The notes under the pieces were generated by a model. It did no database searches. It saw only the letters and a program-made list of their open reading frames with translations, and had not been told where the DNA came from. A DNA stretch of 8,339 bases from an uncultured Erysipelotrichaceae bacterium (lineage in GTDB: Bacteria > Bacillota_I > Bacilli_A > RFN20 > CAG-826): the NCBI GenBank assembly GCA_902799855.1, contig CADCCA010000066.1:1-8339 (forward strand), read 5' to 3'. Position numbers and translations under genes: made by a program. This document shows positions 1 to 6,404 of the stretch, piece after piece; positions within the stretch are counted from its first letter, which is position 1; every line of letters starts with the position of its first letter.

Positions 1-36
1 CTAGCTAATTCCAATCAGTTTCATAAATCTCCATAT

Positions 37-79
37 GGTAGAGGTGGGGGCTAACTTGTCCTCTGCCCTTGCCTCTACT
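37..79 (+). other. Strong intergenic hairpin, identity unknown
   Basis: Positions 37-51 pair with 65-79 in a 15-bp stem that includes four G-U pairs when read as plus-strand RNA, closing a 13-nt pyrimidine-rich loop (52-64). No T-tract follows, so it is not an ordinary intrinsic terminator. The left arm AGAGG (40-44) can also pair with CCTCT in the loop (60-64), which gives an alternative fold. It may be the end structure of an upstream transcript or a leader element of the gene starting at 185. I recognise no known riboswitch family. Confidence 0.4.
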
Positions 80-184
80 TCTCATCAAAATAGCGAAGAC
101 GGTATCGAATAATGATGCCTCGCGCGTCTTTAAAAGCGCTTTTCTTCTTAAATAATAAAACCTCATTAGAAAGGGATGACACCT
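80..184 (+). other. Upstream region of the surface-protein gene with RBS
   Basis: This stretch holds a perfect palindrome AAAAGCGCTTTT (132-143) followed by TCTTCTT, which could be a weak terminator or a protein-binding site. AATAAT (108-113) is a possible -10 box, but there is no convincing -35. AGAAAGGG at 168-175 is a good ribosome binding site for the ATG at 185 (9-nt spacing). It abuts the in-frame ATG at 176 with no spacing, so the downstream start is preferred. Confidence 0.45.
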
Positions 185-3100
185 ATGTCAAAATTCTTAC
201 TAACGCTTGTTGCAGCGGCAATTGCATCGTCATCGATTGGTGCTATTAATGTTGCTAAAAACAAAGCGCAAAACGAAACGAACAATCAATATGAAGTAGT
301 CAATCTCAAAGAAAAAGTCATGAGAAGATATTATGATGAACTAGATGACTTCAAAAAGAATGAGATTGAATATGAAGATTTCGAAGATGGATATTACAGT
401 TCTGGTATGTCTATCAAAGATTATACAGAAACTGTAAAAGAATCGACCAATATTGCTAGTAGTTCTAGCGGTTCTCGCGGTAGTGGCGGCAAAGTCGATG
501 ATGTTCGCCACATCATTTCAAACTATAGAAAAATGAATGGTACCGGCTCTCGTCCTTCATTAAGTAGCGTAATTCCACAATTTGATAAAGAAGAATTATC
601 TATCAATTGGGATCAGAATCATGAAATGTGCTTTTCTTTGGAAGAAGGCAGAAATCCAGATATACCAGTCTATTACGAAAGGGAAGAACTTGAAACAGAA
701 GAAGAAAAAGCAAATTATATCCCTTGGGAAAACGCAGATTTGCGTGTTGGCGATATTGTTTGGGACACAATTAGCAGTGTCGAACAAGACCCAATCAACA
801 TCGTTACACACATGGCATTAATTTCTAATACTTGCAAAAGAGGATATACTGAAGACAATTACGGAAACAGAAAATACTTCAACTTCGTAGAGACTATTGA
901 AGCTTTCTCAAGTGGTGTTCGTTTTGGTTTTCTTGATGACGACAGAATTTTAGAGTGTGGAACAGTTGTTCTTCGCGTTGGTCTCTATATGCAAAACGTA
1001 AGAGACAGCGCCGTTAATTTCATGCTTCATCAGTATGGTGAACCATACGATCTTGACCTTACTAATAATTATCCGGTGCCAGATAGTAGCAGAAATAAAT
1101 GGTTCTGCACTCAGTTAGTTTTTGCGGCTTATTACAATGCCGGCCTTGACATAACTGAAGTTATATCTGATTCTTTTGATCCAGTTGTTGATGATAATGG
1201 CATAATTAGAACTCAAATTGTTGCAGATCACATTGCTAGAGGTCGCTGGACCTACTCTGTCGGTTTTTATGATGCTTATTTGGAACAATTTGTTTCTGTG
1301 TCAAAATACAGCAACCAATTTGAATTGACAAATTTATCTGGAAAGCCTTACAACGTTTCCTACGCCGGATCACTCTATTTTTGGAATGACGCCTTAAAAA
1401 ATTACAAAACCATTTGTAAAAAGAACGTTTCAGTCCCAGACAACAGCACTGTAGCGGTCAATATCTCAAACAACCTTCTTGCTAATACAGCTGCACTTTA
1501 TGCAAAAGATGGAACAGCGATGTACACAACTCTCGCTCATCACTTTGCGGACTGTTGGTTTAATAGTTATATCCAAACAACAGTTGATGATTTTGAAATA
1601 ACTCACAACGAAAGTAACTATTCTATTAAAATCCGTAATAGAGGCACTTCAACTGAAACATATTATTATCCATCAGCTTTAATGACTTATAACGATGCAA
1701 CAAATTGGAATTTCTCAAACGGCATCACCAAAAAGTCAATCCAAATTGCTGCCGGTAATACCGCAACTGTCACAGTAAACAAAAAAGGCAACAATATGTT
1801 TGCTCCATTTGTTTTAAAGAACAGCACAGAAGATAACAATGCGGCACTTGTGAGAATTACTCCAAACAAAAACAATTACCACATGGTGTCTCCAACATAC
1901 ATCGACACAACTCCAAGCAATCCTGGAGGCGGTCAAGGTGGAGGCGGTCAAGGTGGTAATACACAAACCTACCCAACAATCACCGCTGAAGGTCAATTAT
2001 ATTTCTCTATCGACAGCAGTCGTATTAGAGAATTCGGACATGGCCAACCAGATCTTTATATTCTTGATATGTATGTTCCATATGCCAGTATTCCTGTGAG
2101 TTCTTATGAAACAGTGGAAGTAACTTACTATGAAGATCTAAGTGATGGTGCATTCTTCAATGGACAAATAACTGCTTGTTCAGAAGGCTTCTCAGTCTAT
2201 CTTTTCACAAACAATCTTTACGCAGAAGGTGGCATTAATGTCCACTTTACTTATCAAGCCGAACTAATTTTAGAATCAATTTCATTATCAGGTGACTATC
2301 AAACAGATTTCTTTGTTGGCCAACCAGCCAATACAGATAACATCGTAGTTACTGCACACTATACATGTGGTTATTCTAGAGTCATTGATAGTTCAGACAG
2401 CAACTTAGGTATCTATGTTCTTTATTATGATTCAACTCGTCCGTGCATTGCTTTAGTGGCTGTTATGTACACAGAAAACGGAATCTCTTTCACAGAATAT
2501 TACAATATTGTGGTTAGATATCCTAATATCACTTCGATGTCATTTGAAGGCGATTTCCAAACAGATTTCTATGTGGGAGATGAATTCAACTATGATGGCT
2601 TAGAAGTCTATGCAACTTTAGAAACAGGAGAAGTTGTTGAAGCAGACAGTTTTTATGTTGATTCCAGTGCTGTCGATATGACAACTGAAGGATTCTACGA
2701 AGTCTATGTCACAGCCTATGTGAATGGCATCGCTTACACTGATTATTATTTTGTCTCTGTTGAAAACCTTGTTTTAGAATCAATTTCATTATCAGGCAAT
2801 CAAGCAACAGTTTTCGAAGTTGGCGACACATTCAACTATGACGGTTTAGTTGTTACCGCTCATTATGCTAATGGTGATACTAGAGTAGTTACTGATTACA
2901 CTGTCGTGACTCGCACAATTGACATGAATACCGCTGGAACATACAACGTAAAAGTTCGTTATACAGAAAACGACATTACTGTTAACGCAACATATCAAAT
3001 TACTGTTGTGTACAATGGTCCAACATTAACAGGTATTACATTATCTGGCGATTATCAAACATCTTTCCAAGTTGGCGAACAATTTAATCATGATGGATTA

Positions 3101-3592
3101 GTTGTGACTGCTCATTATAGTGATGGCACATCTAGAGTCGTCACAAATTACGCCGTAATGCCTATGAACTACAATCCAAATAGACCTGGAACTTACAATG
3201 TCATAATCAACTATAGTGATAATGGTGGATTTGCTATTACATCTTATAGTGTTACTGTAGAATTCTTGTTTACACCAGTTTTCTTAGAATCAATTACATT
3301 ATCCGGTAATTACAGAACAAATTTTAGAATGGGTCAAGCACTTGACTTTACTGGTTTAATCGTTACAGCGAATTATACCGATGGTAGTTCTGAAGAAGTG
3401 ACCAACTACACAATTGATACAAGTGATGTCGACGTTTTCTTCCCAGGCACCTATCAAGTTAGAGTCCTATACACTTTCAAAGGCGTAACTGCTGTTGCGA
3501 TTATCACAATTCGTATATCGAGATTTATAAAAGATACTGATTTACCAACTCTCCCAGATGATCCAATCAAACCATTCCCAGGAAAGTTCTAG
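185..3592 (+). CDS. Secreted permuted papain-like hydrolase with Ig-repeat stalk
   Basis: A predicted secreted protein of 1135 residues (1138 from the ATG at 176). Residues 1 to about 22 form a signal peptide with a single Lys and an Ala/Ser/Leu-rich core. A charged acidic region follows. Residues about 180-357 resemble the YiiX/YaeF permuted NlpC/P60 fold (peptidase C92 type): GDIV at 189, His209 in THMALI, Glu239, the YGEPYD motif near 284-289, and Cys308 in WFCTQLV. His before Cys is the permuted order. Such enzymes hydrolyse cell-wall peptides, amides or lipids; the substrate here is unknown. Residues 360-570 look like beta-sandwich modules. A GGGQGGGGQGG linker (581-591) and an unassigned beta domain come next, then five Big_3-type Ig repeats at about 695-778, 782-859, 862-942, 947-1025 and 1033-1112, each opening with a version of LESISLSGDYQTDF and a VG-x-x-F-N-Y-D-G-L motif. 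The protein ends in a Pro-rich tail with no LPXTG motif, membrane anchor or GW/SLH domain. It appears monocistronic with its own terminator. The hydrolase call is moderately sure and the Ig repeats are sure. Confidence 0.85.
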   Translation: MSKFLLTLVAAAIASSSIGAINVAKNKAQNETNNQYEVVNLKEKVMRRYYDELDDFKKNEIEYEDFEDGYYSSGMSIKDYTETVKESTNIASSSSGSRGSGGKVDDVRHIISNYRKMNGTGSRPSLSSVIPQFDKEELSINWDQNHEMCFSLEEGRNPDIPVYYEREELETEEEKANYIPWENADLRVGDIVWDTISSVEQDPINIVTHMALISNTCKRGYTEDNYGNRKYFNFVETIEAFSSGVRFGFLDDDRILECGTVVLRVGLYMQNVRDSAVNFMLHQYGEPYDLDLTNNYPVPDSSRNKWFCTQLVFAAYYNAGLDITEVISDSFDPVVDDNGIIRTQIVADHIARGRWTYSVGFYDAYLEQFVSVSKYSNQFELTNLSGKPYNVSYAGSLYFWNDALKNYKTICKKNVSVPDNSTVAVNISNNLLANTAALYAKDGTAMYTTLAHHFADCWFNSYIQTTVDDFEITHNESNYSIKIRNRGTSTETYYYPSALMTYNDATNWNFSNGITKKSIQIAAGNTATVTVNKKGNNMFAPFVLKNSTEDNNAALVRITPNKNNYHMVSPTYIDTTPSNPGGGQGGGGQGGNTQTYPTITAEGQLYFSIDSSRIREFGHGQPDLYILDMYVPYASIPVSSYETVEVTYYEDLSDGAFFNGQITACSEGFSVYLFTNNLYAEGGINVHFTYQAELILESISLSGDYQTDFFVGQPANTDNIVVTAHYTCGYSRVIDSSDSNLGIYVLYYDSTRPCIALVAVMYTENGISFTEYYNIVVRYPNITSMSFEGDFQTDFYVGDEFNYDGLEVYATLETGEVVEADSFYVDSSAVDMTTEGFYEVYVTAYVNGIAYTDYYFVSVENLVLESISLSGNQATVFEVGDTFNYDGLVVTAHYANGDTRVVTDYTVVTRTIDMNTAGTYNVKVRYTENDITVNATYQITVVYNGPTLTGITLSGDYQTSFQVGEQFNHDGLVVTAHYSDGTSRVVTNYAVMPMNYNPNRPGTYNVIINYSDNGGFAITSYSVTVEFLFTPVFLESITLSGNYRTNFRMGQALDFTGLIVTANYTDGSSEEVTNYTIDTSDVDVFFPGTYQVRVLYTFKGVTAVAIITIRISRFIKDTDLPTLPDDPIKPFPGKF
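1925..1957 (+). repeat. 15-bp tandem repeat encoding the Gly/Gln linker
   Basis: GGAGGCGGTCAAGGT occurs twice in perfect tandem (1925-1939 and 1940-1954), followed by GGT. It is in frame and encodes GGGQG units. The repeat joins the N-terminal enzymatic half to the C-terminal Ig half, so copy-number change would alter linker length without a frameshift. Confidence 0.8.
2268..2796 (+). repeat. Identical 25-bp segments in two Ig-repeat units
   Basis: The 25 bases at 2268-2292 are identical to 2772-2796, encoding the opening LESISLSG of Ig repeats 1 and 3. A near copy lies at about 3286-3304 (repeat 5). The distance between the identical copies is 504 bp, a multiple of three, so recombination between them would remove two Ig modules in frame. 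Confidence 0.75.
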
Positions 3593-3628
3593 CTACTAAT
3601 TCCTGAAATAGATATTCATTACAAACGG

Positions 3629-3670
3629 GAAAGCCCCAAATCCTTCAAGGATAAGGGGTTTTCTTTATTT
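3629..3670 (+). terminator. Intrinsic terminator of the surface-protein gene
   Basis: The left arm (AAGCCCC 3631-3637 and TCCTT 3641-3645) pairs with the right arm (AAGGA 3647-3651 and GGGG 3655-3658) around a small internal loop, followed by TTTTCTTTATTT (3659-3670). It lies 37 bp after the stop codon. The T-tract also occupies the -35 position of the rlmD promoter. Confidence 0.85.
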
Positions 3671-3681
3671 GCTCGCACATT

Positions 3682-3693
3682 TATAATGTTGCT
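3682..3693 (+). promoter_or_regulatory. rlmD promoter -10 box, probable leaderless start
   Basis: A perfect TATAAT lies at 3682-3687. The ATG follows after exactly 6 nt (3694), where transcription would be expected to begin. No Shine-Dalgarno sequence is present, only TTATAATGTTGCT. The -35 is weak and lies in the terminator T-tract (TTTTCT, 3659-3664, 17-bp spacing). Leaderless translation is inferred. Confidence 0.6.
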
Positions 3694-5016
3694 ATGCAAA
3701 GAATAGTGCATGGTACAGCAATTGATTTATCAAGTGAAGGCAAAGGTGTCGTTAAAAATCGTAACGATATCATCTTTGTAGATGGTCTTTTCCCTGGAGA
3801 AGAAGCAGATATCGAAATACTTTATCAACGTGCGGGAGTGTATTTTGGTAAAGTTAAAAAACTCTATAAATTATCAAAAGAAAGAATCCAACCAAAGTGC
3901 AAAATATGCACCTCGTGTGGTGGATGTCAGTATCAACAACTCGACTATAAAGCCCAATTAAAATATAAAACCAAAAGAGTAAAAGAAGCCCTTACAAGAA
4001 TCGCTAAAGTCAAATGTGAAGTATTGCCTTGTATAGGCGCTAGTAACCCATATAACTACCGCAATAAAATCCAAGTGCCTTTCGTTAAAGATAAAAAAGG
4101 TGTCGTTAAGTTTGGTTTCTATAAAGAAAACAGTCATATCATCATGCCAATTAAAGAATGCGCGATTGAAGATAAGAAAGCTGCACCAATATTATGGGAT
4201 ATCAAACTTCTTTTAGAAGATATGGATATTCCTATCTATAACGAAGACAGTGGTAAAGGTATTTTGAGATACGTATTAATAAGAACTAGTTATCATTACG
4301 ATGAACTAATGGTGGTCCTAGTTACCACTCAAATGAATTTCCCTGGTCAAAGAAACTTCATCAATGAATTAGTAAATAGACATCCTGAAATCACCACAAT
4401 CGTAGAAAATGTTAATTCTAGAAAAACTAATGTCATATTAGGTGATAAAGAAAAAGTCCTTTATGGTCCGGGTCATATTAAAGATGATATTTTAGGTCTT
4501 TCTTTTGAAATATCTGCCTCATCCTTCTTCCAAATCAATCCAGAACAAGTGGAAAAACTATACACGCATGCCTTGGATTTAATTGATTTCTCTAAAAAGG
4601 AAATTGTTTTAGATGCCTATAGTGGTGTTGGAACGATTGGTTTAATTGCCGCTAGAAACGCTAAAAAAGTAATAAGTGTTGAAATAAATAGAAGCGCGCA
4701 TAAAAACGCGATTGAGAATGCCAAAAGAAATAATGTTGATAATATTGAATTTATCTGTGATGATGCTGGTAAATTCATATCCAACTATAAGGGAGACATC
4801 GATGTTTTAATCATGGATCCACCAAGAAGCGGTAGTGATGAAACATTCTTATCAACAATCATGAATAAAGGCATTAAGAAAATTGTCTATGTTTCATGTA
4901 ATCCAGAAACACTCGCTAGAGATATTCAATATTTGTCACACTCGCTAGAGATATTCAATATTTGTCCAATATGTATGAAGTTAACTACGTTCAGCCTGTC
5001 GATATGTTCCCAATGA
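3694..5016 (+). CDS. rlmD: 23S rRNA uracil-C5 methyltransferase, C-terminus frameshifted
   Basis: A TrmA/RumA-family SAM-dependent enzyme that makes 5-methyluridine in 23S rRNA (U1939 in E. coli RlmD; Gram-positive relatives may also modify U747). Residues 1-60 form a TRAM RNA-binding domain. Cys69, Cys75, Cys78 and Cys156 match the 4Fe-4S cluster ligands. The methyltransferase domain shows FFQINPEQ (near 278), the SAM loop DAYSGVG (307-313), DPPRSG (375-380) and the nucleophile Cys402 in [11 protein letters not shown]. From residue 415 the frame departs from the family because of a 29-bp tandem duplication, ending in an unrelated tail at a TGA (440 aa in total). The usual DMFPxTxHVE motif, whose Glu is the general base in E. 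coli RumA (Glu424), is missing from this product. It survives in another frame to 5057, and removing one repeat copy restores a normal 444-aa protein. As written, the enzyme is probably inactive or impaired. The ATG follows a TATAAT box by 6 nt, with no ribosome binding site. Family assignment is firm; exact target base is inferred. Confidence 0.9.
   Translation: MQRIVHGTAIDLSSEGKGVVKNRNDIIFVDGLFPGEEADIEILYQRAGVYFGKVKKLYKLSKERIQPKCKICTSCGGCQYQQLDYKAQLKYKTKRVKEALTRIAKVKCEVLPCIGASNPYNYRNKIQVPFVKDKKGVVKFGFYKENSHIIMPIKECAIEDKKAAPILWDIKLLLEDMDIPIYNEDSGKGILRYVLIRTSYHYDELMVVLVTTQMNFPGQRNFINELVNRHPEITTIVENVNSRKTNVILGDKEKVLYGPGHIKDDILGLSFEISASSFFQINPEQVEKLYTHALDLIDFSKKEIVLDAYSGVGTIGLIAARNAKKVISVEINRSAHKNAIENAKRNNVDNIEFICDDAGKFISNYKGDIDVLIMDPPRSGSDETFLSTIMNKGIKKIVYVSCNPETLARDIQYLSHSLEIFNICPICMKLTTFSLSICSQ
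4909..4966 (+). repeat. Perfect 29-bp tandem duplication in rlmD
   Basis: Bases 4909-4937 are repeated exactly and without a gap at 4938-4966. The unit encodes [10 protein letters not shown] just after the catalytic Cys. Because 29 is not a multiple of three, the second copy shifts the downstream frame. Slipped-strand loss of one copy would restore the family-typical C-terminus. An assembly error cannot be excluded from sequence alone. Confidence 0.95.
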
Positions 5017-5057
5017 CTGCGCACGTGGAGACTATAGTAGGGCTATATCGAAAATAA
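4967..5057 (+). pseudogene. rlmD: Displaced out-of-frame 3' end of rlmD
   Basis: Read in the frame set by the second repeat copy (codons aat 4968-4970 onward), this stretch encodes NMYEVNY then [14 protein letters not shown] and a GLYRK end, stopping at TAA 5055-5057. This is the conserved C-terminal strand and general-base motif of the RumA family, with Glu at 5028-5030. It has no stops or decay, suggesting the duplication is recent, reversible or an artefact. Confidence 0.9.
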
Positions 5058-5058
5058 G

Positions 5059-5117
5059 TGGCAAGTTTTAGAATTTTATATTGCCAAAATGGCAAGAAAT
5101 AAATTATAATATTGCCA
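5059..5117 (+). promoter_or_regulatory. Symmetric four-half-site operator with embedded promoter
   Basis: Four perfect 6-bp half-sites occur: TGGCAA 5059-5064, TTGCCA 5081-5086, TGGCAA 5090-5095 and TTGCCA 5112-5117. All are symmetric about position 5088; the inner pair forms TTGCCAAAATGGCAA and the outer pair lies 22 bp outside on each side. The second half-site doubles as a -35 box. After an 18-bp spacer comes TATAAT (5105-5110), and the last half-site overlaps the ATG at 5117, 6 nt after the -10. No Shine-Dalgarno sequence exists. The HTH domain of the first gene is the likely ligand (inference). Confidence 0.7.
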
Positions 5118-5575
5118 TGGAACTAAAAGAAACAAGAAAACAATTAGGACTTACACAGCCCGAAGCAGCGGCTATTTTAAACATACCTTTTAGAACATAC
5201 TGCCGCTATGAAGATGAAGAACAATATAAAGGGACATTTAAATATAACCAAATGCTTACTATCTTGAATGATTATGCTAGTAAAGCAGTTTTATCCCTCG
5301 ATTTGATTAAAAATGCAGTATCTAGTGTTTGCCAAAAATATGATGTTAGCGCAGTTTATCTTTTTGGCAGTTACGCTAAAAGCAAAGCAAGAAGTGATAG
5401 CGATATCGATTTAATGATTGTTTCAGGTATTGAAGGCATTGAATATTATCAATTGTTAAATGAACTAGAAACCAAACTTAAGAAAAAGATTGATTTGCTA
5501 AGATTAGAAACAGCAATCCAAAATGTTAAATTAATGAATGAGATTTTGAAGGACGGAATAAAAATCTATGGATAA
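5117..5575 (+). CDS. mntA: HTH-MNT antitoxin: XRE-type HTH plus minimal nucleotidyltransferase
   Basis: A 152-residue protein. Residues 1-55 are an XRE-like helix-turn-helix (RKQLGLTQPEAAAILNIPFRTYCRYE). Residues about 68-152 are a MNT-type nucleotidyltransferase with the G-S-X10-D-X-D motif (Gly84, Ser85, Asp96, Asp98) and a third carboxylate Asp126 in KKIDLL. In characterised MntA-HepT pairs the MNT protein transfers AMP to a tyrosine of the HEPN toxin and so neutralises it; all catalytic residues for this are present. The fused HTH suggests autoregulation at the half-site array that overlaps its own promoter and start codon. An in-frame TTG at 5081 would add 12 residues, but it lies in the -35 element and would lack the promoter upstream of it, so the ATG is preferred. 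The stop overlaps the next gene's start by 8 nt, implying translational coupling. mntA is used here in the toxin-antitoxin sense, not for the manganese transporter. Confidence 0.85.
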   Translation: MELKETRKQLGLTQPEAAAILNIPFRTYCRYEDEEQYKGTFKYNQMLTILNDYASKAVLSLDLIKNAVSSVCQKYDVSAVYLFGSYAKSKARSDSDIDLMIVSGIEGIEYYQLLNELETKLKKKIDLLRLETAIQNVKLMNEILKDGIKIYG

Positions 5576-6236
5576 CGTTAAAAATGATTTTTATTATGTC
5601 AAAAGATTACTGAGAAGCATAGAGGTTTCATCTAGATATCTTAAGGACAAAAGCATGGATGATTTAATCAACGATGGTTTTCTATGCGACGCGATAGAGA
5701 ATAGATTCACGAAAATCGCAGAAGATGCTTCAAATCTATCAAAAGACTTTAAAAAGAATCTTTCATCTATTCCTTGGGACGGCATAGCTTCGATAAGAAA
5801 TAGAGTTTGCCACGATTATGACGTAGTTGATTTTGCAATTCTTTATAAAACCATCAAAGTCAATTTTCCTTCTTTTAGAAAGAACCTACTTGAAGTTGCT
5901 ACTGTTCATAAAATGAATCTCTATCCAGATGCTTTTGAACTTATTGAGAATGGAAACAAAAAAGTAGAAATGAGACTCAATGATGAAAAAAGACAAAAAG
6001 TTACTATTGGAGATCTCATTATTTTTACAAACACTGAAACAAAAGAAGAAATAATAGTGGAAGTTACTGATTTAAAAACTTTTAAATCGTTCGATGAACT
6101 TTATTCTTCGTACGAGAAAACCGCAATTGGCTACAAGAAAGACGAAGTAGCAAATCCAAATGACATGCTTAATTACTATTCCAAAGAACAAATAGATAAA
6201 TATGGTGCTTTGGCTATAGAAATCAAACCATATTGA
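5568..6236 (+). CDS. hepT: HepT-like HEPN toxin fused to an ASCH domain
   Basis: A 222-residue protein. Residues 1-108 match the HepT/DUF86 HEPN family: IPWDGI (68-73) followed by R77-N-R-V-C-H82-D-Y84, the complete R-X4-H-X-Y motif. Arg and His are the RNase residues, and Tyr84 is the expected AMPylation target of the MNT partner. The HEPN domain is complete, ending in the usual FPSFRKNL. Residues 113-222 form an ASCH domain: NLYPDAFELIENGNKKVEMR contains the G-x-K-x-x-E-x-R signature (Gly129, Lys131, Glu134, Arg136), then the GDLIIF strand and a closing LAIEIKPY. ASCH domains are PUA-like and bind RNA or modified nucleosides; in E. coli YqfB, as I recall, the Lys and a Thr three residues on are catalytic, and here that Thr is Glu134, so YqfB-type ac4C hydrolysis is doubtful. 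The fusion may steer the RNase to a particular RNA (inference). The start overlaps mntA by 8 nt, with GAAGGA at 5548-5553 as a weak RBS. Stop is TGA. No terminator is evident. Confidence 0.85.
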   Translation: MDNVKNDFYYVKRLLRSIEVSSRYLKDKSMDDLINDGFLCDAIENRFTKIAEDASNLSKDFKKNLSSIPWDGIASIRNRVCHDYDVVDFAILYKTIKVNFPSFRKNLLEVATVHKMNLYPDAFELIENGNKKVEMRLNDEKRQKVTIGDLIIFTNTETKEEIIVEVTDLKTFKSFDELYSSYEKTAIGYKKDEVANPNDMLNYYSKEQIDKYGALAIEIKPY

Positions 6237-6340
6237 TATATCCCTGTTGTAATATTGATTCCTGGGGCACGGTTATCATCTACGATATTATTAAGAATAT
6301 TTATTCAGGAACATTAAAGATTGATGCTAAAGAAGAATAG
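6233..6340 (+). pseudogene. Short orphan open frame, possible gene remnant
   Basis: A frame open from 6200 to TAG at 6338-6340 reads IDSWGTVIIYDIIKNI then YSGTLKIDAKEE, which looks protein-like but matches no family I recognise. The only start is a TTG at 6233 without a ribosome binding site, overlapping the HEPN gene end. It could be the tail of a decayed gene displaced near the toxin-antitoxin operon, or chance. Confidence 0.2.
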
Positions 6341-6342
6341 TG

Positions 6343-6356
6343 TTGATTTAAATCAA
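6343..6356 (+). promoter_or_regulatory. Perfect FNR-type palindrome TTGATTTAAATCAA
   Basis: This 14-bp perfect palindrome fits the Crp/Fnr-family box TTGAT-N4-ATCAA exactly. Its centre (6349.5) lies about 40 bp upstream of the expected transcription start (about 6389-6391), the class II activator position. The lipoprotein promoter has an extended -10 and no -35, consistent with activator dependence. Chance in AT-rich DNA is possible. Confidence 0.4.
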
Positions 6357-6373
6357 ATTAAAAACTGCTTTTG

Positions 6374-6398
6374 TGATATAATGAATATAAATTAGGTG
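6374..6398 (+). promoter_or_regulatory. Extended -10 promoter and RBS of the lipoprotein gene
   Basis: TGATATAAT (6374-6382) is a perfect extended -10 element. AGGTG at 6394-6398 is a Shine-Dalgarno sequence 6 nt before the ATG at 6405. It fixes that ATG as the start and rules out the GTG at 6396, which lies inside the Shine-Dalgarno. Confidence 0.65.
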
Positions 6399-6404
6399 TT
6401 TTAT

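Noticed and set aside
582..1996. Several 60-80 aa open frames on both strands inside the surface-protein gene
   Set aside because: They lie within a well-supported coding sequence and have low-complexity or Lys/Phe-rich content typical of shadow frames.
4909..5016. Programmed ribosomal frameshift in rlmD
   Set aside because: The shift is fully explained by an exact 29-bp duplication; there is no slippery heptamer with a downstream structure at the point of change.
5081..5116. TTG start at 5081 for the HTH-MNT gene
   Set aside because: The TTG is part of the -35 box and inner operator palindrome, has no ribosome binding site, and would not be on a transcript from the TATAAT at 5105. The added residues are not part of the HTH domain.
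5014..6236. UGA read as tryptophan (Mycoplasma-type code)
   Set aside because: The ASCH domain ends normally at a TGA (6234-6236), and Trp is encoded by TGG throughout, so TGA is a stop.
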